From: Meconema thalassinum
Taxonomy: Eukaryota > Arthropoda > Insecta > Orthoptera > Tettigoniidae
Assembly (NCBI GenBank): GCA_946902985.2
Contig: OX336388.2
Location: 1,213,440,609-1,213,504,608 of the forward strand
Direction of reading: 5' to 3'
DNA: 64,000 nt
Below, piece by piece: positions 1 through 10,324 of the stretch. A program made the position numbers and the translations under genes. The notes beneath the pieces were generated by a model that was not told the DNA's origin, did not search any database, and saw only the letters and a program-made list of their open reading frames with translations. The number at the start of each line of letters is the position of its first letter. The first letter of the stretch is position 1.

Positions 1-580
1 ATACCAAGCTCAATTTGTATTGTGTCAGATGTGACGCATTCATTGTCTGTCTTAGTATAAAGTACTGTATTCCAATTATCCATCGTGACCTCCAAGAAGT
101 GAATTATAGCAGGGTTAATCTTATACAGATGGAGGATTTCTTTCAGCCATGAATGCGGGACTGAATCAAATGCTTTCTGGTAATCTTTGTATGCCGTATA
201 TAGATTCATTTGATTATGTATCGCCTGTTATGTAATCACAGAATCAATAAATATCTGTTCTTTGCATCCTTGCGACAGCTTCTTGCATCCTTTCTGTTCC
301 TCAGCCAAAATGTTATGTTTGTCGAGATACTTGTATATTTCGTCCGCAATTATGGACGTAAATAGTTTGTAAAGTGTTTGGAGACGGGTGATAGGTCTGT
401 AGTTTGATGGGTCTTGAGTATTTCCAATTTCTTTTGAGATAAGATATGTAATTCCAGCAGTAAGGAAATCATGACATTCCTCAGGATGATGGATGAGGTA
501 AGTAAATTGCTGGGCTATCTTCTGGTGCACGCACATGAAGTGTTTGTACCAATAATTGTGAAGTGTATCTGTGCCCGGCG
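1..580 (-). pseudogene. REL-endonuclease-class (R2/R4/Dong-like) LINE reverse transcriptase fragment
   Basis: Read on the minus strand this is the N-terminal half of a non-LTR reverse transcriptase. It begins beside a TAA run with the G(P/T)D...NYW region. It continues through the box ITYLISKE...DPSNYRPITRL and the EQKGC...QGCKEQ region typical of the R2/R4/NeSL group, then a stop codon near 228-230. After that comes box A (YKDYQKAFDSVPHSWL, about 125-195), whose first Asp is catalytic. The rest leaves the window at base 1. The 5' truncation against the microsatellite and the in-frame stop mark it as dead. It is probably the same family as the endonuclease piece at 752-1380, but the order here is endonuclease then RT, the reverse of one intact element, so two insertions are involved. 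Confidence 0.8.
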
Positions 581-581
581 C

Positions 582-627
582 TTATTATTATTTTTATTAT
601 TATTGTTGTTGTTATTGTTATTTATTT
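582..627. repeat. TAA/TTG-type microsatellite
   Basis: Imperfect (TTA)n with TTG units on the + strand. It separates two LINE fragments of the same class and probably includes the 3' tail of the fragment at 752-1380. Confidence 0.85.
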
Positions 628-751
628 TGCGCATGCGGTTACACATTCTCAGCATATTTGCTGGAAAGAAAACATTTACAATCCCAGATACCGCAAATTC
701 TTGGTGACTGCATTCAGTATGCTAGTTGTTTTACGCTTTTCCTCCACTCCT

Positions 752-1380
752 TCAGGCCTGATTGCCCAAGAACAGCCTTACTACGCGACACGTAGAAAGT
801 ATGACAGTTTTCTGCATCAGTTTGAAAAGGCCAGGGTCTAATTTCAACTCAGTGAGCGATTCCTTTAATTTGTTAGGAATCACGCCAGTGCTGGAGATGA
901 TAATAGGAACTGTCCTGGTATGTGCCATGTGCCATTGCTTCCTTATCAGTTCTGAAAGCTCTGTGTATTTTGACAGCTTTTCAACATGCTTTGTTAGCAT
1001 GTTACCACTGTTTGGGATTGCCACATCTATGCTTGTAGTGTGCTTCATGCATTTGTCAACAAGAACCAAATCAGGTCTGTTGTGCACAGCTGACTGGTCT
1101 GTCAATACAGTACGATCCCAGTACAACGTAAAGCTGTCATTTTCCAGTACACTTTCAGGAGCATATTTATAGTACGGCACTTTCTCTTGGCACAGCAGTT
1201 GAAGGTGTATAGCCAGTTCTTGATGAACTATCTTGGCAACAAAATCATGTCTCTTCCTATATTATTTCCCTGCAAAATGGCGACAACCTGACATAATATG
1301 CTGAACAGTCTCAGATGTTGGGCAACCGTATCTGCAATGGTCATCTTGCACAGATGCATCCGAGATAATGTACTTTAGGT
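752..1380 (-). pseudogene. C-terminal CCHC zinc knuckle and restriction-like endonuclease of a Dong/R4-like LINE
   Basis: Minus-strand reading gives a C-x3-C-x7-H-x4-C knuckle (about 1310-1350), then a stop at 1262-1264. A long open stretch follows with PYYKYAPESVLEN, the RPDLVLVDK motif and TSIDVAIPN. The RPD...D pattern is the PD-(D/E)xK signature of the endonuclease that R2, R4 and Dong elements carry behind the RT; it nicks the target to prime reverse transcription. The protein ends CRVVRLFLGNQA. About 120 nt of 3' UTR leads to the TAA tail at 582-627. The fragment is 5'-truncated at another TAA run (1384-1459). A second, diverged copy lies at 24018-24490. Confidence 0.8.
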
Positions 1381-1383
1381 AGT

Positions 1384-1406
1384 TATTATTATTATTATTA
1401 TTATTA

Positions 1407-1458
<52 letters not shown>

Positions 1459-1459
1459 C
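1384..1459. repeat. (ATT)n microsatellite
   Basis: About 25 nearly perfect ATT units with one GTT. It marks the 5' edge of the minus-strand LINE fragment. Confidence 0.95.
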
Positions 1460-1460
1460 A

Positions 1461-2029
1461 TACCCTCCTCCTGCTTGTTTGCAACATCTCTCTAAAGAAT
1501 TTTGTGTTGAAGATGAGTACAGCGTAAGAAATTCACCGAGCGGTCCCTTTGATACTGGCTCTTCAAAACGGAACTGGGTCTACTGTTATCTCAGGATATG
1601 CTGTATTTAGAGAAGTGATCAGGAAGTAATTAGTTAATTACACACTCTCCTTTAAATTATTTATTAATTAAGAAAACAAATCTCAAAGGAAACGACCATG
1701 TTCAGAATGTTTTAATTAAAAAACTTTACTGTAACTTGAGACACCTTCTCCCTTCCCCCCTTATTGCAGTTTATTATTAGACTTGTGTGGAACTCCATGT
1801 GACGTCATGTTTTGCACCCTTCAGTAATAATGCTACTTTAGGGCAAGACGAAGGGTGAGGAAAAGGGATAGATGTTTAGCGTGTTAATGAAGACTACATT
1901 CTTTACTCAAATTCTTCTACGGCCGTCATCTGTGTGACCAGGGCTCTCCAACATATCACTCGTCAGTCACATGTGGCACATGACATACAGTATTTCTATC
2001 TGAAAGGAAGCTTGTAGTTTTACGAGACC
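1461..2029. other. No gene recognised
   Basis: AT-rich sequence with short ORFs only and no recognised motif. I see no repeat shared with the rest of the window. Confidence 0.5.
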
Positions 2030-2195
2030 GTTCATTTCGCGATCATGAGCCACAACACCTCCACTTTTACGTGAAATACGAACCACAGGAAGTGATATTT
2101 CGCTTGAAAAATCTCACTTGCATTGACCATGAATCGAACCCGGGCCTTGGTGAGAGGCAAGCAACATGACCTCTGCACCATCATGGGCCCCTATT
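2030..2195 (-). mobile_element. tRNA-derived SINE (family F), minus strand
   Basis: Read on the minus strand from 2195: an A-box-like GATGGTGCAGAGG and a B box GGTTCGATTC stand at tRNA spacing, followed by a tail segment. The tail part (about 2040-2105) recurs at 53635-53705, showing a dispersed family. Confidence 0.6.
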
Positions 2196-2412
2196 TCCAT
2201 CTAGATACCATCAATATTGAAATATTAGAGGCCGTTTTACAGTGTTGCCTAAGTAGTTAATTCGTAGAATCACTTTTCAGTCGGTAAACGCAAGTGTAAC
2301 AAATTAAATTGGGCGGGGATTTACATTGAATTTACAAGTAGCCTACCTGAAATAAATACATGAATTATTTATACTTTTAATAAGATAATTATTTTATTAA
2401 TTTATTTATTCA

Positions 2413-2432
2413 TCATTCATTTATGTATGTAT

Positions 2433-2491
<59 letters not shown>
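2413..2491. repeat. (TTTA)n microsatellite
   Basis: Long run of ATTT units, preceded by less regular TTTA-rich sequence from about 2370. Confidence 0.95.
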
Positions 2492-2594
2492 TCATACTGG
2501 AAGTTTGGAAGGCCTAGTGACAAAGGGTAAGCCCCACCATGTTGGCCTACTAATAAGATTTTACTGATAAGATATTATCAAGGTAAACCGAAGC

Positions 2595-2850
2595 AATTCT
2601 TTTCTAGTGTTCTTGGCTGTCGCCCCGGAGGTCTGGGTTTGATACTCGGCCATGCCATCAAATTTTAATTCTGTTCAGAGGGCTGGAACGGAGTACAATC
2701 AGTCTCGAGCGACAAAAGTGATAAGAGGTGAGTTTGACCCCCTCAGCCATCCTGGAAGTAATTGCGTGGTTTCCCCACTTCTACTCCAGGCAAATGCCCG
2801 GATGGTTCCTAACTTAAGGCCACGACCGCTTCAAAGCATCACATGAATTA
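2595..2850 (+). mobile_element. SINE family A, plus strand
   Basis: The degenerate tRNA-like head includes a GGTTTGATACTCGG B box. The family body follows (CTCAGCCATCCTGGAAGTA, then CCACTTCTACTCCAGGCAAA and GGATGGTTCCTAACTTA). The same body is found at 21440-21720 and 53205-53575 on this strand and in several minus-strand copies. Confidence 0.7.
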
Positions 2851-2884
2851 CTAATACACACACTACTACAGGCACCACAGAGAG

Positions 2885-3100
2885 AGAGATTTGATTTGAT
2901 TTATTTTCACTGCTACACTTAGAGCTTAAGAGCTCCTTTACAGTAGCGCCCTACATAAAATAAGGTTAGGGCTTATAAAAATAAAACATTTCACCTACAA
3001 TCACATTATAAATATTCATAGTCTAACAATTATAGTAACAACAATATAGTAACAATACAATAATAATAATAGAGAGAGAGAGAGTGTGTGTGCGTGTGTG
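2885..3100. repeat. Low-complexity and (AG)n(GT)n run
   Basis: A TTGATTTGATTT stretch, AT-rich filler, then AG and GT dinucleotide runs at about 3071-3101. The GT run leads directly into the 293-bp array, as GT or GTCT runs do beside the related arrays near 62.8 and 63.15 kb. Confidence 0.7.
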
Positions 3101-3101
3101 T

Positions 3102-4340
3102 CCCTATCAATTCGAACACGGCGAAACCAAATTCAATGACAATTGGTACAGAGGTAGAACTAGCAAAGGGCACCTCAGTGTGATGTTTTATATCGCCGCC
3201 ATCTTGACGGAAACGTAATGGCGGCCACACAAATGTTCAAAGCTTAAATTAAATTACGACTAACCTAATCATCCGATCTCTACCAAATTTTGCAACAACA
3301 TATATTTATATGGCGAGCGTCTTTTGACTAAAATACAAAGTCATCAGCCCAATTGTTTGCAGATGGCGGCCATGTATGTGTGCAAATTGATTCCCCCTAT
3401 CAATTCAAACACGGTGAAACCGAATTGAACGAAATTTGGTACAGAGGTAGCACTAGCAAAGGGCACTCCAGTGTCATGACTTATATCGCCGCCATCTTGA
3501 CGAAAACGTAATGGCGGCCACCCAAATGTTAAAAGCTTCAATCAAATTACGACCAATCTAATCACCTGATCTCTACCAAATTTTGCAACATTATACCCTA
3601 ATGGATGAAGAATATTTTGAACAAACTACAAGGTCACCAGCCCAATACGTTGCGGATGGCGGCCATGTATGTGTGCAAATCGATTCCCCCTATCTATTCA
3701 AACACGGTGAAACCGAATTGAACAAAATTTGGTACAGCAAAGGGCACCTCAGTGTCATGTTTTATATCACCGCCATCTTGACGAAAACGTAATGGTGGCC
3801 ACCCAAATGTAAATAGCTTAAATCAAATTACGACCAACCTAATCATCTGATCTCTACCAAACTTTGCACCAAGATACCTTTATGTGAGAAGCGTTCTTTG
3901 ATCAAGCTACAAGGTGATCAGCCCAATAGTTTGCATATGGTGACCATGTATGTGTGCAAATCGATTCCCCCTATCAATTCAAACACGGTAAAACCGAATT
4001 CAACGAAATATGGTACAGAGGTAGCACTAGCAAAGGGCACCTCAATGTCATATTTTATATCGCCGCCATCTTGACGGAAACTGAATGGCGGCCACCCAAA
4101 CATTAAAATCTTAAATCAAATTACGACCAACCTAATCATTTGATCTTTACCAAATTTTGCAACAACATACCTTTTTGTTGGAAGCATCTTTTGACTGAAC
4201 TACAAGGTCATCAGCCCAATAGTTTGGAGATAGCGGCCATGTATGTGTGCAAATCGATTCCCCATATCAATTCTAACACGATGAAACCGAATTGAATTAT
4301 TTCTTTTACAGAGGTTGCACTAGCATAGAGCACCTCATAT
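3102..4340. repeat. Tandem array, about 4 copies of a unit of about 293 bp
   Basis: The anchor CCCTATCAATTC recurs at 3102, 3395, 3688 (one base changed), 3969 and about 4262, giving steps of 293, 293, 281 and about 293. Each unit carries CACGG(C/T)GAAACC, TTGGTACAGAGG, AAAGGGCAC, CGCCGCCATCTTGACG and ATGGCGGCC. Short ORFs in it are shared by-products of the repeat. The layout, and motifs such as GGTAC and AAAGGGCAC, match the array at 63.2-64 kb. Confidence 0.9.
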
Positions 4341-4360
4341 TCATGTTTAATATCCGTATA

Positions 4361-4956
4361 GCACGTTGTATTTTAACAAGCTACTACAGCCAACATTCAA
4401 TTATACTCCTTGAAAAGGATAAAGAGTTCTATAACAATACCCATGCTTTTAGGAGAAAGTAGGCTATATGTTCTTTACTGAACATCTTGTTTATTCATTC
4501 CTTCTTCCTTTCTTTCTTTCTTTCTTGACAGGCCTTGATAAAGGGACAAGAAGATGTCTCCAAACGTCGTTTTTTCTTAGTTACACTCGACCTAATAGCC
4601 CCGAAGCTATATTATGTATGCAATTGGCCGAGAAAGTTTACGCAATAGTATAATAAGGATTACTTACACGTGTGGATATTCCCCACCTTATCAATACATA
4701 AGAACAACATTTAATAGACACTATTTACAGTTTCCAATACATATTGAAGTGATAGGAGCCATTTTTAAGTGTTGCCTAATTATATTAAAGAAAGCTTTAC
4801 AGTTTCAATTTGTGTTGACCGAATGAAAAGCATTCTTTAATAGTTTCCAATACATGTTTCAGACACTGTGTGCCCTTCATTAGCTTACGCTTACAAAGCA
4901 GGAATTATCCACGCTTATTGTAAGTAATTCCTAACAAGTGTTAACTTAGGCAGAGC
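4361..4956. other. No gene recognised
   Basis: AT-rich unique-looking sequence with a short CTTT run near 4510. No motif identified. Confidence 0.5.
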
Positions 4957-4962
4957 TGCTAG
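4957..4962. repeat. Left copy of 6-bp target-site duplication TGCTAG
   Basis: TGCTAG lies immediately outside the left end of the palindrome and is repeated in the same orientation immediately outside the right end (19378-19383). Confidence 0.8.
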
Positions 4963-5014
4963 AGTAGTGGAGTAAGGCGGTTTCTAACCCCCCCCACCAC
5001 TACTCCCAATGCGA

Positions 5015-5770
5015 GCCGATAACTCCCGAACCCTTGGTCGGAGATTCACGAATGAGGTGTCGTTGGACTCGGGCTGACGGGGGCTTTGCTATGGACCACT
5101 CATTTCAACCCCTAAATAAAACCTACCCCTACTAGGGGGTGAAATTGTAATTTTTAGTGAAAGTCTCTTTTCAAATACGACATGTATAAGGTGCGCTGCT
5201 AAAATGAACTTAAATGTTGTTGCTCATATCGCACATGCGTTTTTCTGGCTGCCGCTATGGATGAACATTTTTGTTTTTGTTTTTTACGCATGCGCACTTG
5301 GGATTTTTGTAAGAGGGCGAGCTCTTTGAAAAAAAATGATTGATAAGAAGAGGTTTTGGTGGTGAGGAGAGAACCAGATAGTCGCCTACTTTCCTACGAA
5401 GTTTGTCGATATCTCTCGAACGCAAGGTCGGATTTGGACGCGTGACGTGTCAAATCGCTTGTCTCAAAGCCCTATACATGTTATTAATAGGTTAAAGTTT
5501 TGAGAATGAGGGAAACAGGCGTTTTGGGGTAAAATTATGATTTTAGACATTTTCTGATATTTCACGAATGCCTGGTCGGATTTGGTCCTATGACGTGTCA
5601 AATGGCTTGTCTCGAAACCCTCTTTATTTTGGTAATAGGTTAAAGTTTTTGAGAATGAGGGAAACAGAATTTTTTGTTGTAAAACCGTGATTTTAGACTT
5701 TTTGTTATATCTCACAAACCAATAACGCCAGAGACGTATACGAGGGGTCGTAGGACTCGGGGTGACGCCC
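5015..5770. repeat. Subterminal direct repeats of the palindrome, left arm
   Basis: Related segments recur near 5017, 5407, 5563 and 5702. Three begin with an (A/T)TATCTC(A/T)C-like start, and three carry GGTCGGA. GACGTGTCAAAT...TTGTCTC and GTTAAAGTTTTGAGAATGAGG are shared by the middle two. The first and last share CGAGG(T/G)GTCGT(T/A)GGACTCGGG(C/G)TGACG with one another. Spacing is about 160 bp for the inner set. They sit where transposase-binding repeats often lie. Confidence 0.6.
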
Positions 5771-6919
5771 CTCCCCTATCTCTCTTTCGAATATAGTATT
5801 TATGTTTAAAAAAATGCGAAAGAGCCTAACGACACTTATGTTGAAAACATTTCAGTTTTTAAAACTTTTCTTAAATTTGTCTAAAATGTTCATGACGAGT
5901 GGTTGTAGATAGAAAGAGACGATACCACTGGACACGTGTTTCAACGAAGCTATTACTGGCCACGGTGGTGATATACCAATACAGTATTCGCTATTTCGAT
6001 GAGACGGCGGGTCGAGGGTTCGTTTTCTGATTTTTCCTATGATGGAATTCCTAATTCCTAAACCCCCTGAAGGGGGTCTTTAACGTGTAAACGATTATGA
6101 GTGACATGACAAATGATAATTCCTTGATTCGATGAAGTTGGCTTTAGATAGAACAAACAGAACTTGGTTATATGTTGCTTGAAGTGAGTATAGAAAACAA
6201 ACTTGCTGGGGCAGACTGACAGGATGTGAATGTTATTTGATCTTATTGGAATGCATTGACTTGACAGGGCAATGAAAAAAAGCACAGAGATGCTGAGGAC
6301 ACTTGAAGGTCAAACGATATGGCAACCATGGTGGGAGGGGGAAGCTAGGATGATGTCGCCGATCATGTTCAATGGATGAATTTATATTTTGCGAAGCATT
6401 GTTCGGAGAGGGTCATGGGACGACTTGTTTTAAGGGTATTTATTTTTTCGATGTTTCCTATGGTGGACTCATTGATTGAAATAATCCAAAACTGCTAGGG
6501 CATGGCCTTGAGATTTTATAAACCGATAATGGGATTTTGACATACAAGATCCACTCAGAACTTGACATGATGTCATTCTTTTTATGGCTTATGAATTTCC
6601 CCAAAAAAGACCCAAAACAACAAGATCATGGACTTTTGCTTTTCTTAATATATTGCAAACCCATAATGTAAGATGTTTACTGTGAGTGACGAAATCTAGC
6701 TAGGTAACGAAAGAATTATTGTAGGATATATGTATGGTGACTGACACGTCTTTGACCATTGGAACTTGTTTTCAGATCTGACTGTAGTACATAGGGAGTA
6801 TAGGTTGTAGGCATGGATTGACAAACGGTGCACACAAAATTCAATTTATCGATTCAAGAATTAAGAGTAGACTATCATTAATTAATTGGTTAAAGAGTGT
6901 AGCTAAAAATAAAAAAATG

Positions 6920-7010
6920 GTGACTACATTAAACTAAACTGAACCAAGTCGAATCAAACCCAACCGAACCAAACCAAGCCTAAAGCAAACCAAACCTAAT
7001 CAAGAACAAG
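6920..7010. repeat. Simple AACCAAACC-like stretch, left arm
   Basis: Irregular purine/AC-rich tract of CCAAACC and CGAACC words, mirrored at about 17330-17415. No coding potential seen. Confidence 0.5.
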
Positions 7011-8158
7011 CCAAGGGCTTAAGTGTAAAACTTGTGGGGGAATGCAGTCATTGGCAATGTCCAAAGGAAGGGATAACGCTCTACCTCTAGAGGGTAAGGT
7101 AAAGCTAGCGCATGGTGCTAATGCATATTCCCAAGTACATGAACCACACACACACACAACTATCCTATGCTGTTTTTATGAGTTAACTGTTAAAACTTAC
7201 TCAGTGGTTACTGAGCAAGATGGTCGCTACACACAACAAGCTTTAAATACTTGAGGCTAATAATCTATACACACACACACACGCTTGTTCTAAACTAAAC
7301 TGTCTTGCTGGCAGTGCTCACACAGTAGGCAAATGACAGAAATGCTTGGCTAACAGAAATACAATCATTTTCGTTTGTCTAATGTTACCAGCTAACCATT
7401 ACATACTATAGTGGTGAGCACATGTGCCTCTTGCACTGGAGATCGTAACTCGATTTCTAGCTCTAAGGCCTAGAATGAATCAAACTAAGAAAGAAGGGTA
7501 TGGTGACGCAGTGGTTAAACTGTTAGCCTTTCACTAAGGTAGACTAGGGTTTGATTTTAGGTTAATATACATGTCATAAACAAACAAACAAACAAACAAA
7601 CAAAAAAAGCAGAGATAATGTTTAAAACTGATTACACTTGTCTCTTTTCAAATTATTACTTAGATTGCAAATACAAAGGTGGACTGGGTTTGATATTCAG
7701 TTAATGCTGCCTATCGCATACTAGCCTGTAAGAAAGCCAAACAAGCAAAAGGCGTAGGTAGAGCAGTGGTAAAATCGCTATGTGTAGAGAACTACCTAAC
7801 GGTTTTATGAACTGGCAATGGTATGTCGCATAAACAGTGCAGGATACAATCCAGCAACCATAATTTGTATCTTGTGGAGCAGAGAAAACATATATATAGA
7901 GAAAGATATAGAAAGCTAGTGTATGTATGGGTAGCATTGATAATTTGACCAGAGAAAATACGATGAGGTAGGGTGGGGAGAGGGAGAATTAACACTTATA
8001 TATGAATGAATGGTAAATAGTATTTTAGTTTTTTTTCCCCAATAGTTTTGTTTTTTAAATGCAGTGGTAGATAGTCGTTATTTTGTAAAACATTCTTACT
8101 TGCAGTAGTAATAAGACTCTATGGTTTCGCTAACACATAGATAGACTGTATTATTGCC

Positions 8159-8435
8159 ATGGTCAAGCACTCACATTAAGATCATTTACAAAATCATAAA
8201 ATGAAAAATAAAAAATCTTGTTTTGGAAATATCGTTTTTCAACATACACAAAATAAATATATAAAAAATTTGTAAACAGCAAAATGGAAAATCCATGGTC
8301 AAGCACTCACATTAAGATCATTTACAAAATCATAAAATGAAAAATAAAAATCTTGTTTTGGAAATATCGATTTTTTTCAACATACACAAAATAAATATAT
8401 AAAAAATTTGTAAACAGCAAAATGGAAAATCCATG
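8159..8435. repeat. Tandem duplication of about 138 bp, left arm
   Basis: The segment starting CATGGTCAAGCACTCACATT is repeated twice head to tail with a few indels (start points about 8159 and 8296). The same pair is present in the right arm, so the duplication predates formation of the palindrome or was copied with it. Confidence 0.85.
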
Positions 8436-9234
8436 TTTCCATATAGACAAAATTTAAAAACCTTAAACGGACATTTAAGAAAATATATATAAATGGGAAA
8501 TTGACAAATGTGTAAATATGAAAATGGAAAAATCCATGTTTCCATATCATGAAATTGAAAAACATCAAACTGTCATTTTAAAAAATGCAAATGGAAAATT
8601 GACAAATTGCAATGTGTGAAATGTGAAATTGAACAAATGGCTATCATTATTTAAAAAAAAAAAAGAACATGGTGCTCTATGGTTGAGGTGTGAATCAAAC
8701 CCTTTCTACTTATTTGGACCACCCGAGACTGAGTAGACTAGTTTAAGTTGTCATACCACTTTTAAAAGTTTGTGTTAAATCTAGGAATTGAACCCAAGAG
8801 CTTGTAGGGGAGATCAAAGGTTATAATATGTTAAACAGATAGCCTTGAATGAAGGGTGTGGTAGCTATATAGAGATGAGACGTTTCGCTCGGGGCAGGGA
8901 GGCATGGAGATCTGCATCAAACCAGTCAAAGGACTAAAGACTCAAACAACAACATGTACGTTCACCAAAATAATGTTGTGTAACGGTAAATGTTAGTCAA
9001 CGAACAGTAATGCATTACTAAAACCCATGACACGATACCTAAGAGCTTTTCTAAAATGATTTTAAAATGCCTTTAACCCTATATTGAACACCCAGTTCAC
9101 AAAACTCATAACTGCAATGTTATGGTAAAACAAAACAAAATCTATATTTCAAAACAAACAAGTGGTTTAGTCAATGTATACTGGAAAAAGTTTTGTAAAC
9201 ACTCAAGTCCTCAAGACCAATTAAATTAGTAACT

Positions 9235-9319
9235 GTCAGGTTGGCCGAGTGGTTAAGGTGTTTGACTTAAGATCAAATTTCTGTATAAGGAAGCAAGGGT
9301 TCGAATCCCTTACCTGACA
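9235..9319 (+). tRNA. tRNA-Leu (anticodon UAA), left-arm copy
   Basis: An 85-nt type II tRNA. The acceptor stem GTCAGGT pairs with ACCTGAC, followed by discriminator A. The A box is TGGCCGAGTGG. The anticodon stem TTTGA/TCAAA encloses loop CTTAAGA, placing anticodon TAA at 34-36. A long variable arm follows, then T stem AAGGG/CCCTT with loop TTCGAAT, overlapping the B box GGTTCGAATCC. All stems pair and both internal promoter boxes are intact, so it should be transcribed by RNA polymerase III. It has no intron and no encoded CCA. The mirror copy at 15017-15101 is on the opposite strand. Confidence 0.93.
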
Positions 9320-9693
9320 TAACTATTGCCTTAACATGGCTTGGCCACACTGTATTATTATGATACTCAGTACACAAACCATAGATATAGTGTATTGTTT
9401 AAGGCCACTCTCTTTCTGAACATAGTCAGAGACTGTTGATGGTTAACAATTGTATTAATAGTGGGACATGGGGATAGCAATTAAGAAAAAACAGCCAATA
9501 CCCATACAATATTTTTATTCATTTTAGTTTTTTTTACAATAGTTACACACTGAATACAACTTTTTATCTCTTTACCATTGTTTGATATAGATTTTAAACA
9601 CAACGCTTGTTGTAGATCCTTTTACAACTTTCTCTAGGTACTCTTGTTCTTAAAAACTGGGGAAGCCGCAATGGTTTTATAGACATTAAACCC

Positions 9694-10236
9694 TCATTCT
9701 CTTTTTTTTTCATCATTATCATCATCATTATTATAAATATTATCTTTATAATTATTATAGTCATTGTCACCATCATTATCATCATCATCATCATCCTCAA
9801 CATCACTAGAACTATCCAATTCCATTTTTTCCTTTTCAAAAGGGATCTCTTGAAGAGTCTGTGTTGCTTTTGATAGTGTTACGGGTTTATTGAACGTTGA
9901 CAACTGTCCTAACATGACTTTTTGAGGAGATAAATGTTTTTTCATAAGGAAGTCACTATGTTGAGTAACACTATGTTTTTGTCGGACTTGCTTTTTCTTG
10001 TTCTTTTGATCATGTTTTGTTAACACTAACGGTGTTTCATTTGGTATACCACATTGATGAGTACCCACACTTAAGACCTCACCATGTTTACTTTTTAGAT
10101 GACCTAGACATTTTGTTGTTCTTTGTTTTGAGCACTGCCAAAATATGATGCCATTCGCATTTTCTCGCTTATAGTTATAAGAGTACCCATGATACAGGGC
10201 ACGTGGTTTACCTTTATTGGTTATAGTATATTCCAT
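9694..10236 (-). CDS. FLYWCH-type zinc-finger protein, left-arm copy (intact ORF)
   Basis: The ORF is about 180 aa from the first ATG (MEYTITNKGKP); a slightly longer reading frame begins upstream at a GTG. Residues about 7-65 match a FLYWCH zinc finger: GKP near the start, HGYSYNYKRE, then FWQCS...TTKC and a final H-x-C in place of the usual H-x-H. FLYWCH domains bind DNA and occur in host regulators and in some MULE-type transposases. A basic, Lys/Gln-rich middle (HDQKNKKKQVRQKH) follows, then a very acidic Asp/Asn tail from about residue 140. There is no transposase catalytic region, so it looks like a stand-alone DNA-binding protein or cargo gene. It lies 375 bp beyond the tRNA on the opposite strand. 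The function is inferred from the finger only, and the single domain match is short. Confidence 0.55.
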   Translation of the reverse strand: MEYTITNKGKPRALYHGYSYNYKRENANGIIFWQCSKQRTTKCLGHLKSKHGEVLSVGTHQCGIPNETPLVLTKHDQKNKKKQVRQKHSVTQHSDFLMKKHLSPQKVMLGQLSTFNKPVTLSKATQTLQEIPFEKEKMELDSSSDVEDDDDDDNDGDNDYNNYKDNIYNNDDDNDEKKRE

Positions 10237-10324
10237 AGTAGTCACTGACTTGTATAGTCGATCCGCCTACTACAAAGGTCTGAACACTTGTGGTGAAAGA
10301 ATGATGTTGTGTTGACGTTTTATG

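Noticed and set aside
752..1180. Host nuclease gene
   Set aside because: The RPD...D motif and following sequence match the C-terminal endonuclease of LINEs, a second diverged copy exists, and it is interrupted by a stop and truncated at a microsatellite.
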